This document shows, in pieces, positions 18,901 through 27,651 of a DNA stretch of 64,000 nucleotides. Below the pieces are notes generated by a model. The model saw only the letters and a program-made list of their open reading frames with translations, did not search any database and had not been told where the DNA came from. Location of the stretch: the NCBI GenBank assembly GCA_037355855.1, contig CM074758.1, forward strand, positions 6,483,001-6,547,000. The letters are read 5' to 3'. Numbering within the stretch: position 1 is the first letter of the stretch; every line of letters starts with the position of its first letter. This DNA is from Pseudo-nitzschia pungens. Lineage: Eukaryota; Bacillariophyta; Bacillariophyceae; Bacillariales; Bacillariaceae. The position numbers and the translations under genes were made by a program.

Positions 18901-21337
18901 GTAACACTTTAAACAACGACTCCTCAGTCATATCTTCGATTGGGTTGGCAGTCCCATAGTGGATGTGTTTGCTGATAGTCACCATAAATGGTATCTTGTT
19001 GACCTTCATGATATCGATCGACACGGTCAGATCCATGTAATGATCCATGATCGTTTGCGGGATTGCTGTTAGGTTGGACTTGAGCTCCTTCCGTTTCTGT
19101 CGAACCATCTTCCCTTGTAATCCAGCCACCCTGGTGCCGAAGATCTTGTTCATGATTGTAACGTCCCTTGGCGTAAACGGATTGTTTAGTATTGTCCCGT
19201 TTTTAATTGCTCGTATCATGTCCGCATTACTCCAGTTTGTTACTGCTTGTAATTTTCTCACTGCGATTGCTGTTGCATTATCTTTCCGCGAAAATTTTGC
19301 TTGATTTCCTTTTATGGTTTCCACTGCAATTTCTTCTAGGTCGATCTCAGTAAATGATTGTCCGGACATCGATGCGATGGTCTCACTGCTGTCCCAATAG
19401 TACAACCCTTTGTTCGATGGCACAAATTTTCGGGTTTTGCCGTTAGGATTGGTCACCTTGAACACGTCTTCCACTCCATTGTGGTATTGCACGATGTATC
19501 CCGGCATGTTGGTTACAATGTGGAATGAAAGAATGTTTGCAATCCCCTCTGGATAGAAATACACCTCTCCAAATCCGGGTAGGTCCCCAATCTGTGTGAT
19601 CACCGCCTTGCCGGCATTCGTATATAGGTGTAAGACCTTTGGTGCACTTCGAATGTTCTTCAGGAATCTCTTATTATAAAACACATTCACGCTGGAACAG
19701 TTGTCGATTAGGATCCATTTAGGGTTCAACCTCTTCTTACATTGATTGAAAGCATGCTTGTTCTTTCCGCGAAGATCCTCAACCAATACTTCGTCTGTAT
19801 GATTCATGTAGAACTGTATATCATAATCATCTCCGTCCAACTCTGTCTCCCATTCATCATCTTGGCCTTCGGTGATTGAATTATTATCACTTCCTTCCAT
19901 CACATTACACTGGGCGGATTCCTTCTTCTCTTTCGATTGGTTATACGCCTTTCGTCTTTCATCTCTTGTTGGATCGCCATTTTCTTTTGTTGTATGCGGA
20001 CAATCGGATGCAATACAGTCATTCTCGCGATCGCAGTTGTGGCATATGTAGTGTCCTTTTGGACGCCATTTTCGTGTTGTTGTTGTCGTTCCTTCATCCT
20101 GTTCATCGCTGTCCTCGCCAATTAGGAACTGGTGACCGGAGAACCGTCCTCGTGTTGACCCACCCGGTCTGTTCACTTGGTATAGTCGGGGATTAAACTT
20201 AAAATCTTCCAATTCTGTGTGTGCTTCCACCAAGCTCTTAGGGTATTCGTCTCGACCCTTCGTCATGGCGTTATGGCAGTCCTGTTTGTATATGGCATAC
20301 TTTGATTCATTCGCGTTCATGAAAAAGAGAATTGCCAACGCCCGATCTCTTGCAATTGATTTTATCTGTTGTTGGGTAGCAGTCGTCAGGCTTCCCCATT
20401 TGAACTTGGTATGTTTTTCTATTTTCTTTACTTTTGTTTTTCTTGTTATTGGTTCTGTCTTTATCTTTGTTTCTTTTTCATCGGTCTCTTCGGTCTTATC
20501 GAGCTCCTCGACCTCATCGATCTCCTCATTTGGTTCGATCTCGTCACCTGATGCTTCCATATTATTGTATCCTTGTTCCTCCAGGACGTCCTGAATATCT
20601 TTGATATCATAAAATCTTGCTCCATTCTTTTCTGCAACATTGACTAGGACTTCAAATTTTTCCAGATATTCTCCTAAATCCATCTCGTCAGTTTGCCTGA
20701 AGTTATATACCTTCTTCTTCGTTAGGAAGCGCTGTACACGCCTATTTCGTGTGGAGTCTCCTTGCTCGCATACCATTTCAATGAGTGTTAAGAGTCCAAT
20801 CACTGATTTGGTTGCATGTACCTTTGTGTAGTTCTCCTTATGGGCTTTGATTTTGTTGTGCATTATTGGATTGCATTGGTCCCAAAGTACCTTGTATAAC
20901 TTGGTCAAATTGTTTCTGGTCTTCGTCATGATATCCTTGTATATTTTCATATCCTGCTTGTAACTATCCTTGGTGAACTCCCTTCGAAGGTCAGTTAGTC
21001 CTTTGAGTTCATCTTCAGTGGGTTCGATTGGTTCATCCATTGTCACAATGGTGAGTTCTCTCATCTCGAGACTTGTTTCTTCATTCCCTCCATATGTTTT
21101 GGCAGCATAGGTGATGAATTTCTTCCTTGAAGTAATCCATTTCTTTGTATGAATTTGGTTGTGGACAAATACATGGTCTCTGATTGCTTCAGTTCCCCCT
21201 TTGAATGTAGGTGGTCCTGTCGCATTTACCTTCCCTTTTCGTCGGTTGGACCTGCGTCTCTTTTGCGATGTGTCCTCTCCTTCCTGTTCTTCGGCCTCTT
21301 GTGCAGCCGTATTCTCCTCTTTTTCTTTTTCCGACAT
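15986..21337 (-). CDS. Copia Gag-Pol polyprotein
   Basis: This single intact frame of 1783 residues has domains in Copia order. Gag is charged and has a Cys cluster 'CHNCDRENDC' near residue 432. The aspartic protease is 'WILIDNCSSVNVF' (Asp 545; D-N-C-S instead of the usual D-S/T-G). Integrase acidic residues lie in 'TVSIDIMKV' (about 775), 'LMLADKQF' (about 832) and 'VPEVERF' (about 861). An acidic linker follows at about 1060-1150. Reverse transcriptase has 'AFHVDDMKI' (Asp 1433-1434), and RNase H has 'LYIDGAH' (Asp 1607) and 'YQDNEAA'. The N-terminal H-H-C-C zinc motif of the integrase was not found. Gag and Pol share one frame with no stop between them, as in many Copia elements. Confidence 0.95.
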   Translation of the reverse strand: MSEKEKEENTAAQEAEEQEGEDTSQKRRRSNRRKGKVNATGPPTFKGGTEAIRDHVFVHNQIHTKKWITSRKKFITYAAKTYGGNEETSLEMRELTIVTMDEPIEPTEDELKGLTDLRREFTKDSYKQDMKIYKDIMTKTRNNLTKLYKVLWDQCNPIMHNKIKAHKENYTKVHATKSVIGLLTLIEMVCEQGDSTRNRRVQRFLTKKKVYNFRQTDEMDLGEYLEKFEVLVNVAEKNGARFYDIKDIQDVLEEQGYNNMEASGDEIEPNEEIDEVEELDKTEETDEKETKIKTEPITRKTKVKKIEKHTKFKWGSLTTATQQQIKSIARDRALAILFFMNANESKYAIYKQDCHNAMTKGRDEYPKSLVEAHTELEDFKFNPRLYQVNRPGGSTRGRFSGHQFLIGEDSDEQDEGTTTTTRKWRPKGHYICHNCDRENDCIASDCPHTTKENGDPTRDERRKAYNQSKEKKESAQCNVMEGSDNNSITEGQDDEWETELDGDDYDIQFYMNHTDEVLVEDLRGKNKHAFNQCKKRLNPKWILIDNCSSVNVFYNKRFLKNIRSAPKVLHLYTNAGKAVITQIGDLPGFGEVYFYPEGIANILSFHIVTNMPGYIVQYHNGVEDVFKVTNPNGKTRKFVPSNKGLYYWDSSETIASMSGQSFTEIDLEEIAVETIKGNQAKFSRKDNATAIAVRKLQAVTNWSNADMIRAIKNGTILNNPFTPRDVTIMNKIFGTRVAGLQGKMVRQKRKELKSNLTAIPQTIMDHYMDLTVSIDIMKVNKIPFMVTISKHIHYGTANPIEDMTEESLFKVLQELQKFYQRRGFRIGLMLADKQFECLDNELAGIGILLNIAAQDEHVPEVERFIRVIKERARCAFHNTPFKKIPNRMVIGLIGSVMVYINGISWEGGISKILSPMTIVTGKKLDYKLHCDVPYGTYAQVRRGTDNTLKTRTFGAIAMGPMHNLQGGMIFMSLTTGRKVERDRPDYHILPMPDEVIDQVNTMGERNPEGLLFTDGHNNEIIDDDTVADDTEDTSVSSESSRGSTVDPKVTSDDEESTGVYDSDNEDDSNTEDNAVEDTGVDDEIEIIFEEDSEMEENTSENEDEYNTDENETGAESDSEESDTPKGRPTRQNIQPYIWPGYEDAYINIMTGGSQYKRFRGEGSKHRSAYQYLQRTVEFKENVKLITSGNEQHNYQRAMEFLGTASQKCQDKITHFLMTQYGLKAGLEKFGDEGKAATTKEMKQMLSREVFEEIEYKTLSNEDKRLALPILLFLTRKRDGSIKGRACADGRKQRIWMTKEDTRSPTVSTEGLFYLLMMDAYEGRDVATLDLPGHFLQTPMEGRLILRVDGELALALVELDNERWKPHLQKVRGKWVIFVKCSKAIYGTLNAALLSYKKLIGHLSEWEFIMNPYDPCVWNKTIDGKQMTVAFHVDDMKISHVDPNEVTKIINKLKAIYGKTDPMTEVRGKVHEYLGMTIDFRVKGEVKISMYDYIQKMLNDLKDDMKGEKPTAAPEHLFRTAPDDENNIRRLNQDEKDYFHTMTARALYLGKRGRPDLQTAVAFLCTRVRNPDEHDYKKLGHLMKYLQGSKHLPLILRYDGKEISLYIDGAHAVHENMRGHVGVMVTGGRGTIYGSSNKTKLNTTSSTETEIIAVGEKLPKHIWFQYFRLAQGGNSDKDVLYQDNEAAILLANNGRLSCGKGSKHIHIQYFFVTDRIKRKEIVVRHCPTKEMIADYYTKPVQGALFRKFRNLILGINDEHDNQYRKEYEEAMDRYGLTPSTEGPE

Positions 21338-21391
21338 TGTCGATGTATCTTAGTTATCTTATTGATGTTGATCTTCCTTGTTTATCCTTGC

Positions 21392-21406
21392 CTTTTTACG
21401 TTAATA
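21392..21406 (-). promoter_or_regulatory. Primer-binding position, complementary to the element's own LTR
   Basis: The 15 bases directly inside the 5' LTR (TATTAACGTAAAAAG on the element strand) are the exact reverse complement of 21467-21481 within the LTR. They do not start with the TGG expected when a tRNA 3' end is the primer. A stem-loop or self-priming role is inferred. Confidence 0.5.
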
Positions 21407-21641
21407 TCTTGTAAATTAACAGAACAAGCCTACAATCGATGTAACATAACCTAAATGTACTAATTGTATTAACGTAAAAAGTGAGATATCTGATGTATGT
21501 GTTTTCCTGATCCTTCATCGGGTCAACATTTCCATTTCTGATGTTCCAAAAATCTGTGGTTCTCCCTTCTCCAAAAATATTTGGCGAACCTCAACGGTCA
21601 TTTTGGATTTTGTAAACCTTAACTCTATAATTTCTCCAACA
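21407..21641 (-). repeat. 5' LTR of the 15.7-21.6 kb Copia
   Basis: This is the upstream LTR on the element strand, starting TGTTGGAG at 21641. The target duplication CTTAC follows at 21642-21646. It should contain the element's promoter; no strong TATA box is evident. Confidence 0.95.
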
Positions 21642-21821
21642 CTTACTGCAAAGATTGATCGATTTTTGATTTCGGTTTCGGATCGTTGATCGAACCAAAA
21701 CCAAAACAAATAATGCAAGAGGCACGAGGGTGTCTCGGTATTTCCTCATTCCTTATCTATCTCACCTGATATCTTGAGGTAAGAGGTACAAACACTGTAC
21801 CCAAACTATCCTCTGCGGAAA

Positions 21822-22538
21822 ATGGTGCAATCGCTGAATGCGAAGGCATTGGCTACCTTGGCCTACGTGCTAAGGCATCCAACGATATTAATCCCGCACG
21901 TGTCGGTGACAAATGTCTCAGAACTGAATTACAAAGCCATGAAGGAGTATGCAGGTATTCGTGCAATTATATTTGACAAGGACAACACGTTGACCGCTCC
22001 CTACGGCATGGCTGTGCACTGTGATGCAGCTACTGGTTTGGAGAATGCGAAGGAAATTTTTGGAGCAGATAATGTCGCCATTATGAGCAACAGTGCTGGG
22101 ACAAAAGACGACCCGGGCTACGAAGACGCGAAGCGCATTGAAGAAGCTTTGGGGATTGCTGTGATTCGGCATGATGTGAAAAAACCCGGCGGATTGGATG
22201 AAGTTTTGACACACTTTAATATGGATGATCCTGCTGCCTTGTGCATGATCGGAGACAGACTTTTGACAGATGTCGTCTTTGGTAACCTTTACTCAATGCT
22301 TACAGTTCATACGTTACCGTTGTGCAAAGGAGCAGAGAACAAGCAAGACAATACACCATCGAAGATAATTCGATACATTGAAAATCGAGGTCTTTACGGT
22401 AATTGGTTTGGAAGTCGAATGTTGTACAAAAATCACGATTCGAGTCACAAATACTGGCCGGGAGAAAAAGAGTGCCCGTTGAAAATATCGATTCAACAAT
22501 CAGAAAGAAGCAATTCTAAAGATGATGATACACAATAG
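21822..22538 (+). CDS. Mitochondrial-type phosphatidylglycerophosphate phosphatase (Gep4 family, HAD)
   Basis: The product of 238 residues matches the Gep4/YqeG HAD-phosphatase family. Its N-terminus 'RHPTILIPHVSVTNVSEL' is followed by the nucleophile motif 'IIFDKDNTLTAPY' (Asp 52 and Asp 54), then 'IMSNSAGT' (motif II), 'RHDVKKPGG' (motif III Lys) and 'CMIGDRLLTDVVFGN' (motif IV). These enzymes remove phosphate from phosphatidylglycerophosphate to make phosphatidylglycerol, the precursor of cardiolipin. A cleaved targeting peptide is not obvious, as in yeast Gep4. The gene is intact and unspliced. The Copia at 15738-21641 inserted about 180 bp upstream and may affect its promoter. Confidence 0.9.
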   Translation: MVQSLNAKALATLAYVLRHPTILIPHVSVTNVSELNYKAMKEYAGIRAIIFDKDNTLTAPYGMAVHCDAATGLENAKEIFGADNVAIMSNSAGTKDDPGYEDAKRIEEALGIAVIRHDVKKPGGLDEVLTHFNMDDPAALCMIGDRLLTDVVFGNLYSMLTVHTLPLCKGAENKQDNTPSKIIRYIENRGLYGNWFGSRMLYKNHDSSHKYWPGEKECPLKISIQQSERSNSKDDDTQ

Positions 22539-22930
22539 AACAATAAAACTTTCTTCGTACTGCTAATAATATTAGTAGGAGTATAACTTGTGCTGGGTAG
22601 GATAGTCCAAACATGCCTTATTCGTACGAAGTATCTCACAACTTTCCTCGACGTGTGAGCATTTCGAAAAGTCAATGGTAATGTTTGTCTTTCATTTTTT
22701 GTTCTACTATCATAGTGGAGAGTATGATACAATATACAATCCACACATGGTTTCTGCCAATAGAGAATAAACTGTCGGTATCACACGGACACCAAGTTAT
22801 TTTCTATAAGGTAACGTTGGGCAATCGAGGTCAAAACAAGTTTTTTTGTAAGATCCTATGCAGATAGAATGTGCAGGACAACTGATAGATTCCAATCTAT
22901 GGCGGTTGTGTAATTTCGTTCTTACTTTCG
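22539..22930. other. Intergenic region between convergent genes
   Basis: This holds the 3' ends of the PGP phosphatase and PH-domain genes. No further gene or repeat is recognised. Confidence 0.5.
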
Positions 22931-23837
22931 TCATGACGGAATAAGGGGTGGGGAAGAAAACTTGTTTTGTTGATTTGGTTTCGATTGAGGCATGACATCT
23001 TCTTTGACCCGTGATCTGAAAAGGTTACGTGGAAGACTAAGTGACAAGGCATTTAATCTTCTTTTGCTTGCTTTCTCTTTCTCATAATCCAAAAGAGCTC
23101 GATTTATCGAATACACCCATTTATCCCTTTCATTCTCTCCCGAGCAGCTGAAAACACGCGTCATCTGCGTTGAAGTTTGTGGGTTGACAGATTTCTTCAC
23201 ATGACGTACTTGAAACCTGAATGGATGCTCGTTATCTGATTTGACGTTATCGATATTATTTTCTGGGAGGATAACCGCAGAATCTAGCGAGATTACTGTT
23301 GATGGAGAAGGTGAGTTGCACTCCCAGAAGATTTGAAGAAGGGGGACATCTACTTCGTGCCCATCAGTCCTTGCTTTCTGAAATACAAAACGAAAAACGA
23401 GTGGGAAAAAAACAGCCGATCAGTGATGTATCGTTTTCTCCAAGTGACATTCACGTTATGGATCATTCTCTTACTACTAGAACAGCCCACCGTGATTTCC
23501 ATGCTCTAGATCCTATCCAGTCTAATCCAGAGCCTTTCTTGTCAAGATAACCATGAAAGATGACTTGCTTTATTGTGTACGCAGCTCCCTTTACAAGGAC
23601 TCCAGGTAACATACGATCGACATCATCCAAATCCTCTATATGAATATCATCGTTGTCTTCAGAATATCCTTCACAGAGGTTTTGATGAGTTGATAAAGCT
23701 TCTAACGCATCTTGGTTTTTGATGTCGGAGCTGAGTTTGAGATTACAACATGGACGAGCCTTGTGGTTATCGAGAGTGAAGCTCTTTCGATTCATGGTAG
23801 ACAAGTGGTAGACAATTAGCTCTTTCAAGCAACGCAT
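22931..23837 (-). CDS. PH-domain protein, two exons
   Basis: Exon 1 (23837-23475) and exon 2 (23377-22931) are joined across a 97-bp GT-AG intron (23474-23378, GTAAGA...TTTCAG, phase 0), giving 269 residues. The splice rebuilds a pleckstrin-homology domain. The first strand is 'VIFHGYLDKKGSG', then 'AWKSRWAVLV' just before the intron. The later strands include 'VPLLQIFWECNS' and 'HPFRFQVRHV', and the C-terminal helix is 'ENERDKWVYSINRALLDY' with the invariant Trp. PH domains bind phosphoinositides or proteins at membranes. The N-terminal 75 residues and the basic C-terminus have no recognised domain. Confidence 0.8.
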
Positions 23838-24368
23838 TCATTCTCTGTGATAGCAAAAAGTTAATCTCTTCTTGCTCAACAAGCAAACTTCAACGATCTG
23901 TAAATTGTGAATGCAAGGAGAGGCCGAACTGTAGTCAATGGGTGTAACAACCCCACTGTTCGTCTCGTGTTTTACAAAAACAAGTAGAAGAAGATCAGTT
24001 ATGCGTTCGCATCAATTTTTAATTTTAATTTGAGATGTTGAGTGGGTTACAACGAAATTGTGCTTGAATATTTTCCATCTTTAAACAAGATCCGTTAGGG
24101 TTCTATTACTGGTGAAAGATTATAGAACTTAAAGTGGGACAAAGATTTCATCGGTCAAACACTAAAAAGTAAGAAGTCCTCAAATTGTATCCCAGGCCCA
24201 ATTCACAATTGAAACATCACGAAGGCACTCAGGTCTTCGTGTTCACTCTTCCTTTCAACAATATCTAAAATCACGTGATTCATGCGCCCAGAAGTTCTGG
24301 GTTTGAAGAGAGAGAAGTGCGACGATGTATTTGACGGACTTTTTTGCTTTGTTTACTGAGTCATATTA
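23838..24368. other. Intergenic, no gene recognised
   Basis: This is AT-rich sequence between two minus-strand genes, presumably the promoter of the PH-domain gene and the 3' region of the next. No repeat structure was noticed. Confidence 0.5.
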
Positions 24369-25037
24369 TTATTTTGACTTGGCATGGTTGCGTTGTATGG
24401 AAACCAATTCCTGAAACCTGCTAAATATTGGGTAGCCGACTAAGAAAATCATCACTCCCCACTTAATTGCTTTCGCAAACCCGAGTCGAAGTATTACCAA
24501 CGCTTGGTGGAACGCGACAGAAGCCTCGAATGCATGTGCAAAGACCGAAAACCAAAAGGCACCACATACGAAGTAAGAAAAAGTCTGTGAAGTTCCGAAT
24601 ACTGCATTTATCGTACTTTCCAAACGGGGAGCCTGAAGTAAAGCGTCTGTCATGTCATCAACACCGATATACGTCCCAAAGGCAAGTAAACTGCAGACGA
24701 CCAAAATCAAAAGTGAAAGGGGATCTGTAACTAACCAGAATATGCTTGGGGTACACACTCGGTTTTGCAAATCAGCCAGAATGCGCCCATGCAATTCGTC
24801 GATAGATTGCAACGGTCGGTTGAACTTGTAGAATGACTCTTTCACTTCGCAGAGATTACCTCGACATAACGTTGCGCGGATTTCACATCCATCTTCGTTC
24901 ACAGTAGTTATCGCCAGGGAAGTTATTTCAGATCCAGAGTTTATTTGGAAAATAGCTTTGGCCATGCCAAAAACAGCTAATGGATGTTCATTTGTCAACT
25001 CCGTTGCGAGTTTGCTACCTTGGTCTTCGCCAATCAT
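24369..25037 (-). CDS. Membrane protein, DUF2470-like N-part and DUF4499-like C-part
   Basis: From the ATG at 25037 the product has 222 residues. The first half ('ELTNEHPLAVFGMAKAIFQI' to 'LHGRILADLQNRV') has the pattern of DUF2470, a flavin-reductase-like or haem-binding-associated domain found in plastid proteins. The second half has about four hydrophobic segments ('SLLILVVCSLLAFGTYIG', 'SYFVCGAFWFSVFAHAFEA', 'FHQALVILRLGF', 'KWGVMIFLVGYPIF') resembling DUF4499. The family assignments are from pattern memory and are tentative. The frame is open upstream to 25142 without an ATG, so an upstream exon is possible. It ends with a basic tail. Function unknown. Confidence 0.6.
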   Translation of the reverse strand: MIGEDQGSKLATELTNEHPLAVFGMAKAIFQINSGSEITSLAITTVNEDGCEIRATLCRGNLCEVKESFYKFNRPLQSIDELHGRILADLQNRVCTPSIFWLVTDPLSLLILVVCSLLAFGTYIGVDDMTDALLQAPRLESTINAVFGTSQTFSYFVCGAFWFSVFAHAFEASVAFHQALVILRLGFAKAIKWGVMIFLVGYPIFSRFQELVSIQRNHAKSK

Positions 25038-25142
25038 CGTCCTCTGTCCTCTGTTGTTCTCTGTTGCTCCCTTGCATCGACGAGACAACAATCTTTCGTT
25101 TTCTATGCTCCATGCGTTAATCTTGGCTGGTACTTCGTACAA

Positions 25143-25667
25143 AGTAACTTACCATACGGTAATACCGTACCGTACGTGATTAATCCTCAACAGAATGAAG
25201 CAAAAACCAGAGGTTCAGAGCAGGGATCCATCATTTAGTGATTAGGCAAACATTTTACACATCAAAATTAAAGCATGACACCAACTCTGCCAACAGAGGT
25301 GTTGAAAAAGGTTGAAAATGTTTAGAATTCAGTAAGTTTTGATATGAAGTGCTCCCTTGGTAGCTATCTCTCAAAAGGAAAATATGAGTACTTTCTTTCT
25401 GTCTGATAATATTTTGCTCTCCTCGTGCTATTCACCATGCAGTGTACATCTGCTAGTAGTAACAACTCTTTTCTTGTGCGTTCTTGTGTAAACATGTAAA
25501 TTAATCCTGTGATCCAAATTTGATTTGACAACTGTTGTCATGTAAATCTCTTGTGTTTGCTTTTGGTTGGCTTACCATTACTTCTGTTGTCTTTGTTGTC
25601 AAGTATCAGCTCTTGTTGTCGCTGATAATTATATTCTCAACTTATGATTCTATGTAATTTTATGCAT
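25143..25667. other. Intergenic, possibly Copia 3' flank or LTR
   Basis: No gene was recognised. Since a Copia RNase H remnant on the minus strand ends at 25668, part of this AT-rich stretch may be its old 3' LTR, but no paired LTR is visible. Confidence 0.35.
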
Positions 25668-25935
25668 TCATGAAAACAAATACTTTCTCCATAAATTGCA
25701 GACTAGTTTGATTTGGTTAATTCTTTCCATCTCATCTGACACACTTTCCTTGTTCGTTATTTCACCAACAATTTCTTGGGCATATTTGTCCAACAACACA
25801 TTGGATAGATTTTTGGTATGAAGATCTGCTGTGTTTTCATCAGTAGGGATCCACAAGACCTTAAGAAGTCTGTTTTCCTTGAACTCCCTTAAGAAGTGCG
25901 TCTGAACTGCCACATGTTGAGTTCTTCCTCTGACT
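25668..25935 (-). pseudogene. Copia RNase H C-terminal remnant
   Basis: The frame contains 'HVAVQTHFLREFKENRLLKV' and 'LWIPTDENTADLHTKNL', the hallmark end of Copia RNase H (histidine block, then W-x-P-T-x-x-x-x-AD-x-x-TK). The rest of the polyprotein upstream (25936-26300) is not readable, so this is a truncated relic of a Copia unlike the two complete ones in the window. Confidence 0.85.
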
Positions 25936-26800
25936 GATCAGTTATTAAATAGGTGTCATTGACACCAATTTGAAATGTTTTCTGATTTGATTCCACATTC
26001 AAATGCCCAATCTGTACAGCAGATCCACAGAACAACAAGAGAAACAACAATACACTGCTTAGACTTTGACAAATGCATTAGCAGCAACAACAGGGGTACT
26101 TCCCTTATTCAACAAAACACCAACAAGCAGCAATCAGCCCCTAAGTGTTGGTGTAGATTTGAACTATTGTTGTTGTCCTCCCAGCTCCAATGGATCAGAC
26201 CTGTCATCGACACTTCCCTGAAGCCAATTGCATGCTGCATTCACATCATTCCCCCTTCAGTGCAATAAGTTCAGTTTTTCAAACACAAAGATGAACTTCC
26301 TGTACATATCCCACATACATATCAACTTGTGATCAGACATAGAATGTGATGAGTGACATACATGAAAAAAGTTATCCACAGCTGGAAATTGATAGAAGGC
26401 CAAGGGAGATCAGCTTCAAAAAATTAATTAATTACCCATGTTGTATTATTTATTCAGACCTCCACCCAGTAAAAAAGAGGACCCTTTGGCACCTCCATCT
26501 GTTAACTGTTTTTTGAGGTAAAATGGTCATTTTTAGACCTTTTTGACCCTGTACCTCTATTTTTTCTTTGGTAAAACTATTTACGACCCCGTTTTTTTTT
26601 TCAATTCCAACCCTCGCCCTTTTTTTAACGTCGAAAAGTCAATTTTTACCTACCAAAATTTCGTGGTTATGGTCAATTGCTATGCTATCATACCATGCTA
26701 CCCTATTATGCTACCGTCGGGGTATGGTCATTGGTGTACAATAACTACTATAACCGGATACCCCAGCCCCTGCAGTGATAAGTGAGCAATTGTAGTACAC
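25936..26800. other. Intergenic, no gene recognised
   Basis: AT-rich sequence without a recognisable domain. The first 350 bp may be decayed Copia sequence upstream of the RNase H remnant. Confidence 0.35.
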
Positions 26801-26990
26801 GCCGTCCCTGTATCCCTGTAACCCTGTAGCGCTGTAACGCTGTAGCGCTGTATCCCTGTAGCGCTGTAACGCTGTAGCGCTGTATCCCTGTAGCGCTGTA
26901 ACGCTGTAGCGCTGTAACGCCGTAACGCTGTAGCGCTGTATCCCTGTAGCGCTGTAACGCTGCAGCGTTGTACTGCCGTAGCGCTCTACA
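26801..26990. repeat. 8-bp minisatellite with 32-bp higher-order unit
   Basis: About 23 copies of an 8-mer of the form (C/G)(G/C)CTGTA(A/G/T) run in tandem. Variants alternate regularly (CGCTGTAA, CGCTGTAG, CGCTGTAT, CCCTGTAG), so the array repeats with a 32-bp higher-order period. Confidence 0.9.
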
Positions 26991-27052
26991 TTACTCCACT
27001 CGTCACTCTACATTACTTCACTCGCCACTCTACGTTACTCAACTCGTCACTC
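26983..27052. repeat. 22-23-bp tandem repeat, three copies
   Basis: The unit CTCTACATTACTCCACTCGT and close variants occur three times directly after the 8-bp array. Confidence 0.8.
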
Positions 27053-27111
27053 ATTTTTATAATCATATCCTTAGTACATTATGATTTTTTCTAATTTCTA
27101 CGAATTGTACT

Positions 27112-27651
27112 TTACGCCTGCTGCCTCTCTCGTCTTGCGAGAAGTTGCTCTTTCGTCACACGCTGGCACTCCTCCTTAATTTTTTCCTTAAACTCCTCCA
27201 TTCCAAACTCATGCACAATAAATCCTCTTTCAACAATCAATCTCACCCCGTCAGGCAGGTAACCCTCAATACGGACCTCACGGATGATATCGTCTCCCAA
27301 GTAGCACCTGACAATGTAATTTGCATCCTCGTGATCAAAATAATGTTTAGTATCATCCTTCAACTCAAAAGTGAAGGTAACCTTGTATTTCGGTTCAAAT
27401 TCTTCTATTCCACTATTTACGTACAGGACATCAACCGAGAACCCATCCGCCGTTTTCTCCGTTTCGTGCACAATGTTGACTTCTCGATTCGTCCGAATTC
27501 CTTCTTTCTCGCAATAATCATAGTGATCGATAAGAATATCAAAAAAACCGAAACCTCTCTCTCCAACATTGAAGCTAAATGGAGTGTTCCACCAAGTCGA
27601 AAGCGGTCTGTTTACGAATACGACCTTCATGTCAGCTCTCAATCCCCTCAT
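27112..27651 (-). CDS. Unrecognised protein
   Basis: An intact 179-residue frame runs from the ATG at 27651; a second ATG lies seven codons on. The product is soluble, mixed alpha/beta in look, with many acidic and aromatic residues ('WWNTPFSFNVGERGFGFFDI', 'VTFTFELKDDTKHYF', 'YIVRCYLGDDIIREVRI') and a charged C-terminal helix ending 'LARRERQQA'. No known motif was seen. Balanced composition and good length against a repeat-rich background suggest a real gene. Its surroundings (minisatellites on both sides, more unknown genes downstream) give no functional clue. Confidence 0.6.
   Translation of the reverse strand: MRGLRADMKVVFVNRPLSTWWNTPFSFNVGERGFGFFDILIDHYDYCEKEGIRTNREVNIVHETEKTADGFSVDVLYVNSGIEEFEPKYKVTFTFELKDDTKHYFDHEDANYIVRCYLGDDIIREVRIEGYLPDGVRLIVERGFIVHEFGMEEFKEKIKEECQRVTKEQLLARRERQQA

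Larger units (their letters stand above)
15738..21641 (-). mobile_element. Complete Ty1/Copia LTR retrotransposon, very young
   Basis: Two 235-bp LTRs (15738-15972 and 21407-21641) enclose one open polyprotein. On the element's strand the LTR begins TGTTGGAG and ends TTTACAAGA. A 5-bp target duplication CTTAC lies at 15733-15737 and 21642-21646. The LTRs differ at one position that I could see (a G/A near 15841 versus 21509), so insertion is recent. The element separates the DnaJ fragment from the PGP phosphatase gene and lies less than 200 bp upstream of the latter. Confidence 0.97.

Noticed and set aside
26801..27052. CRISPR-like regular array
   Set aside because: The units are contiguous short repeats without unique spacers; this is a minisatellite in a eukaryotic genome.
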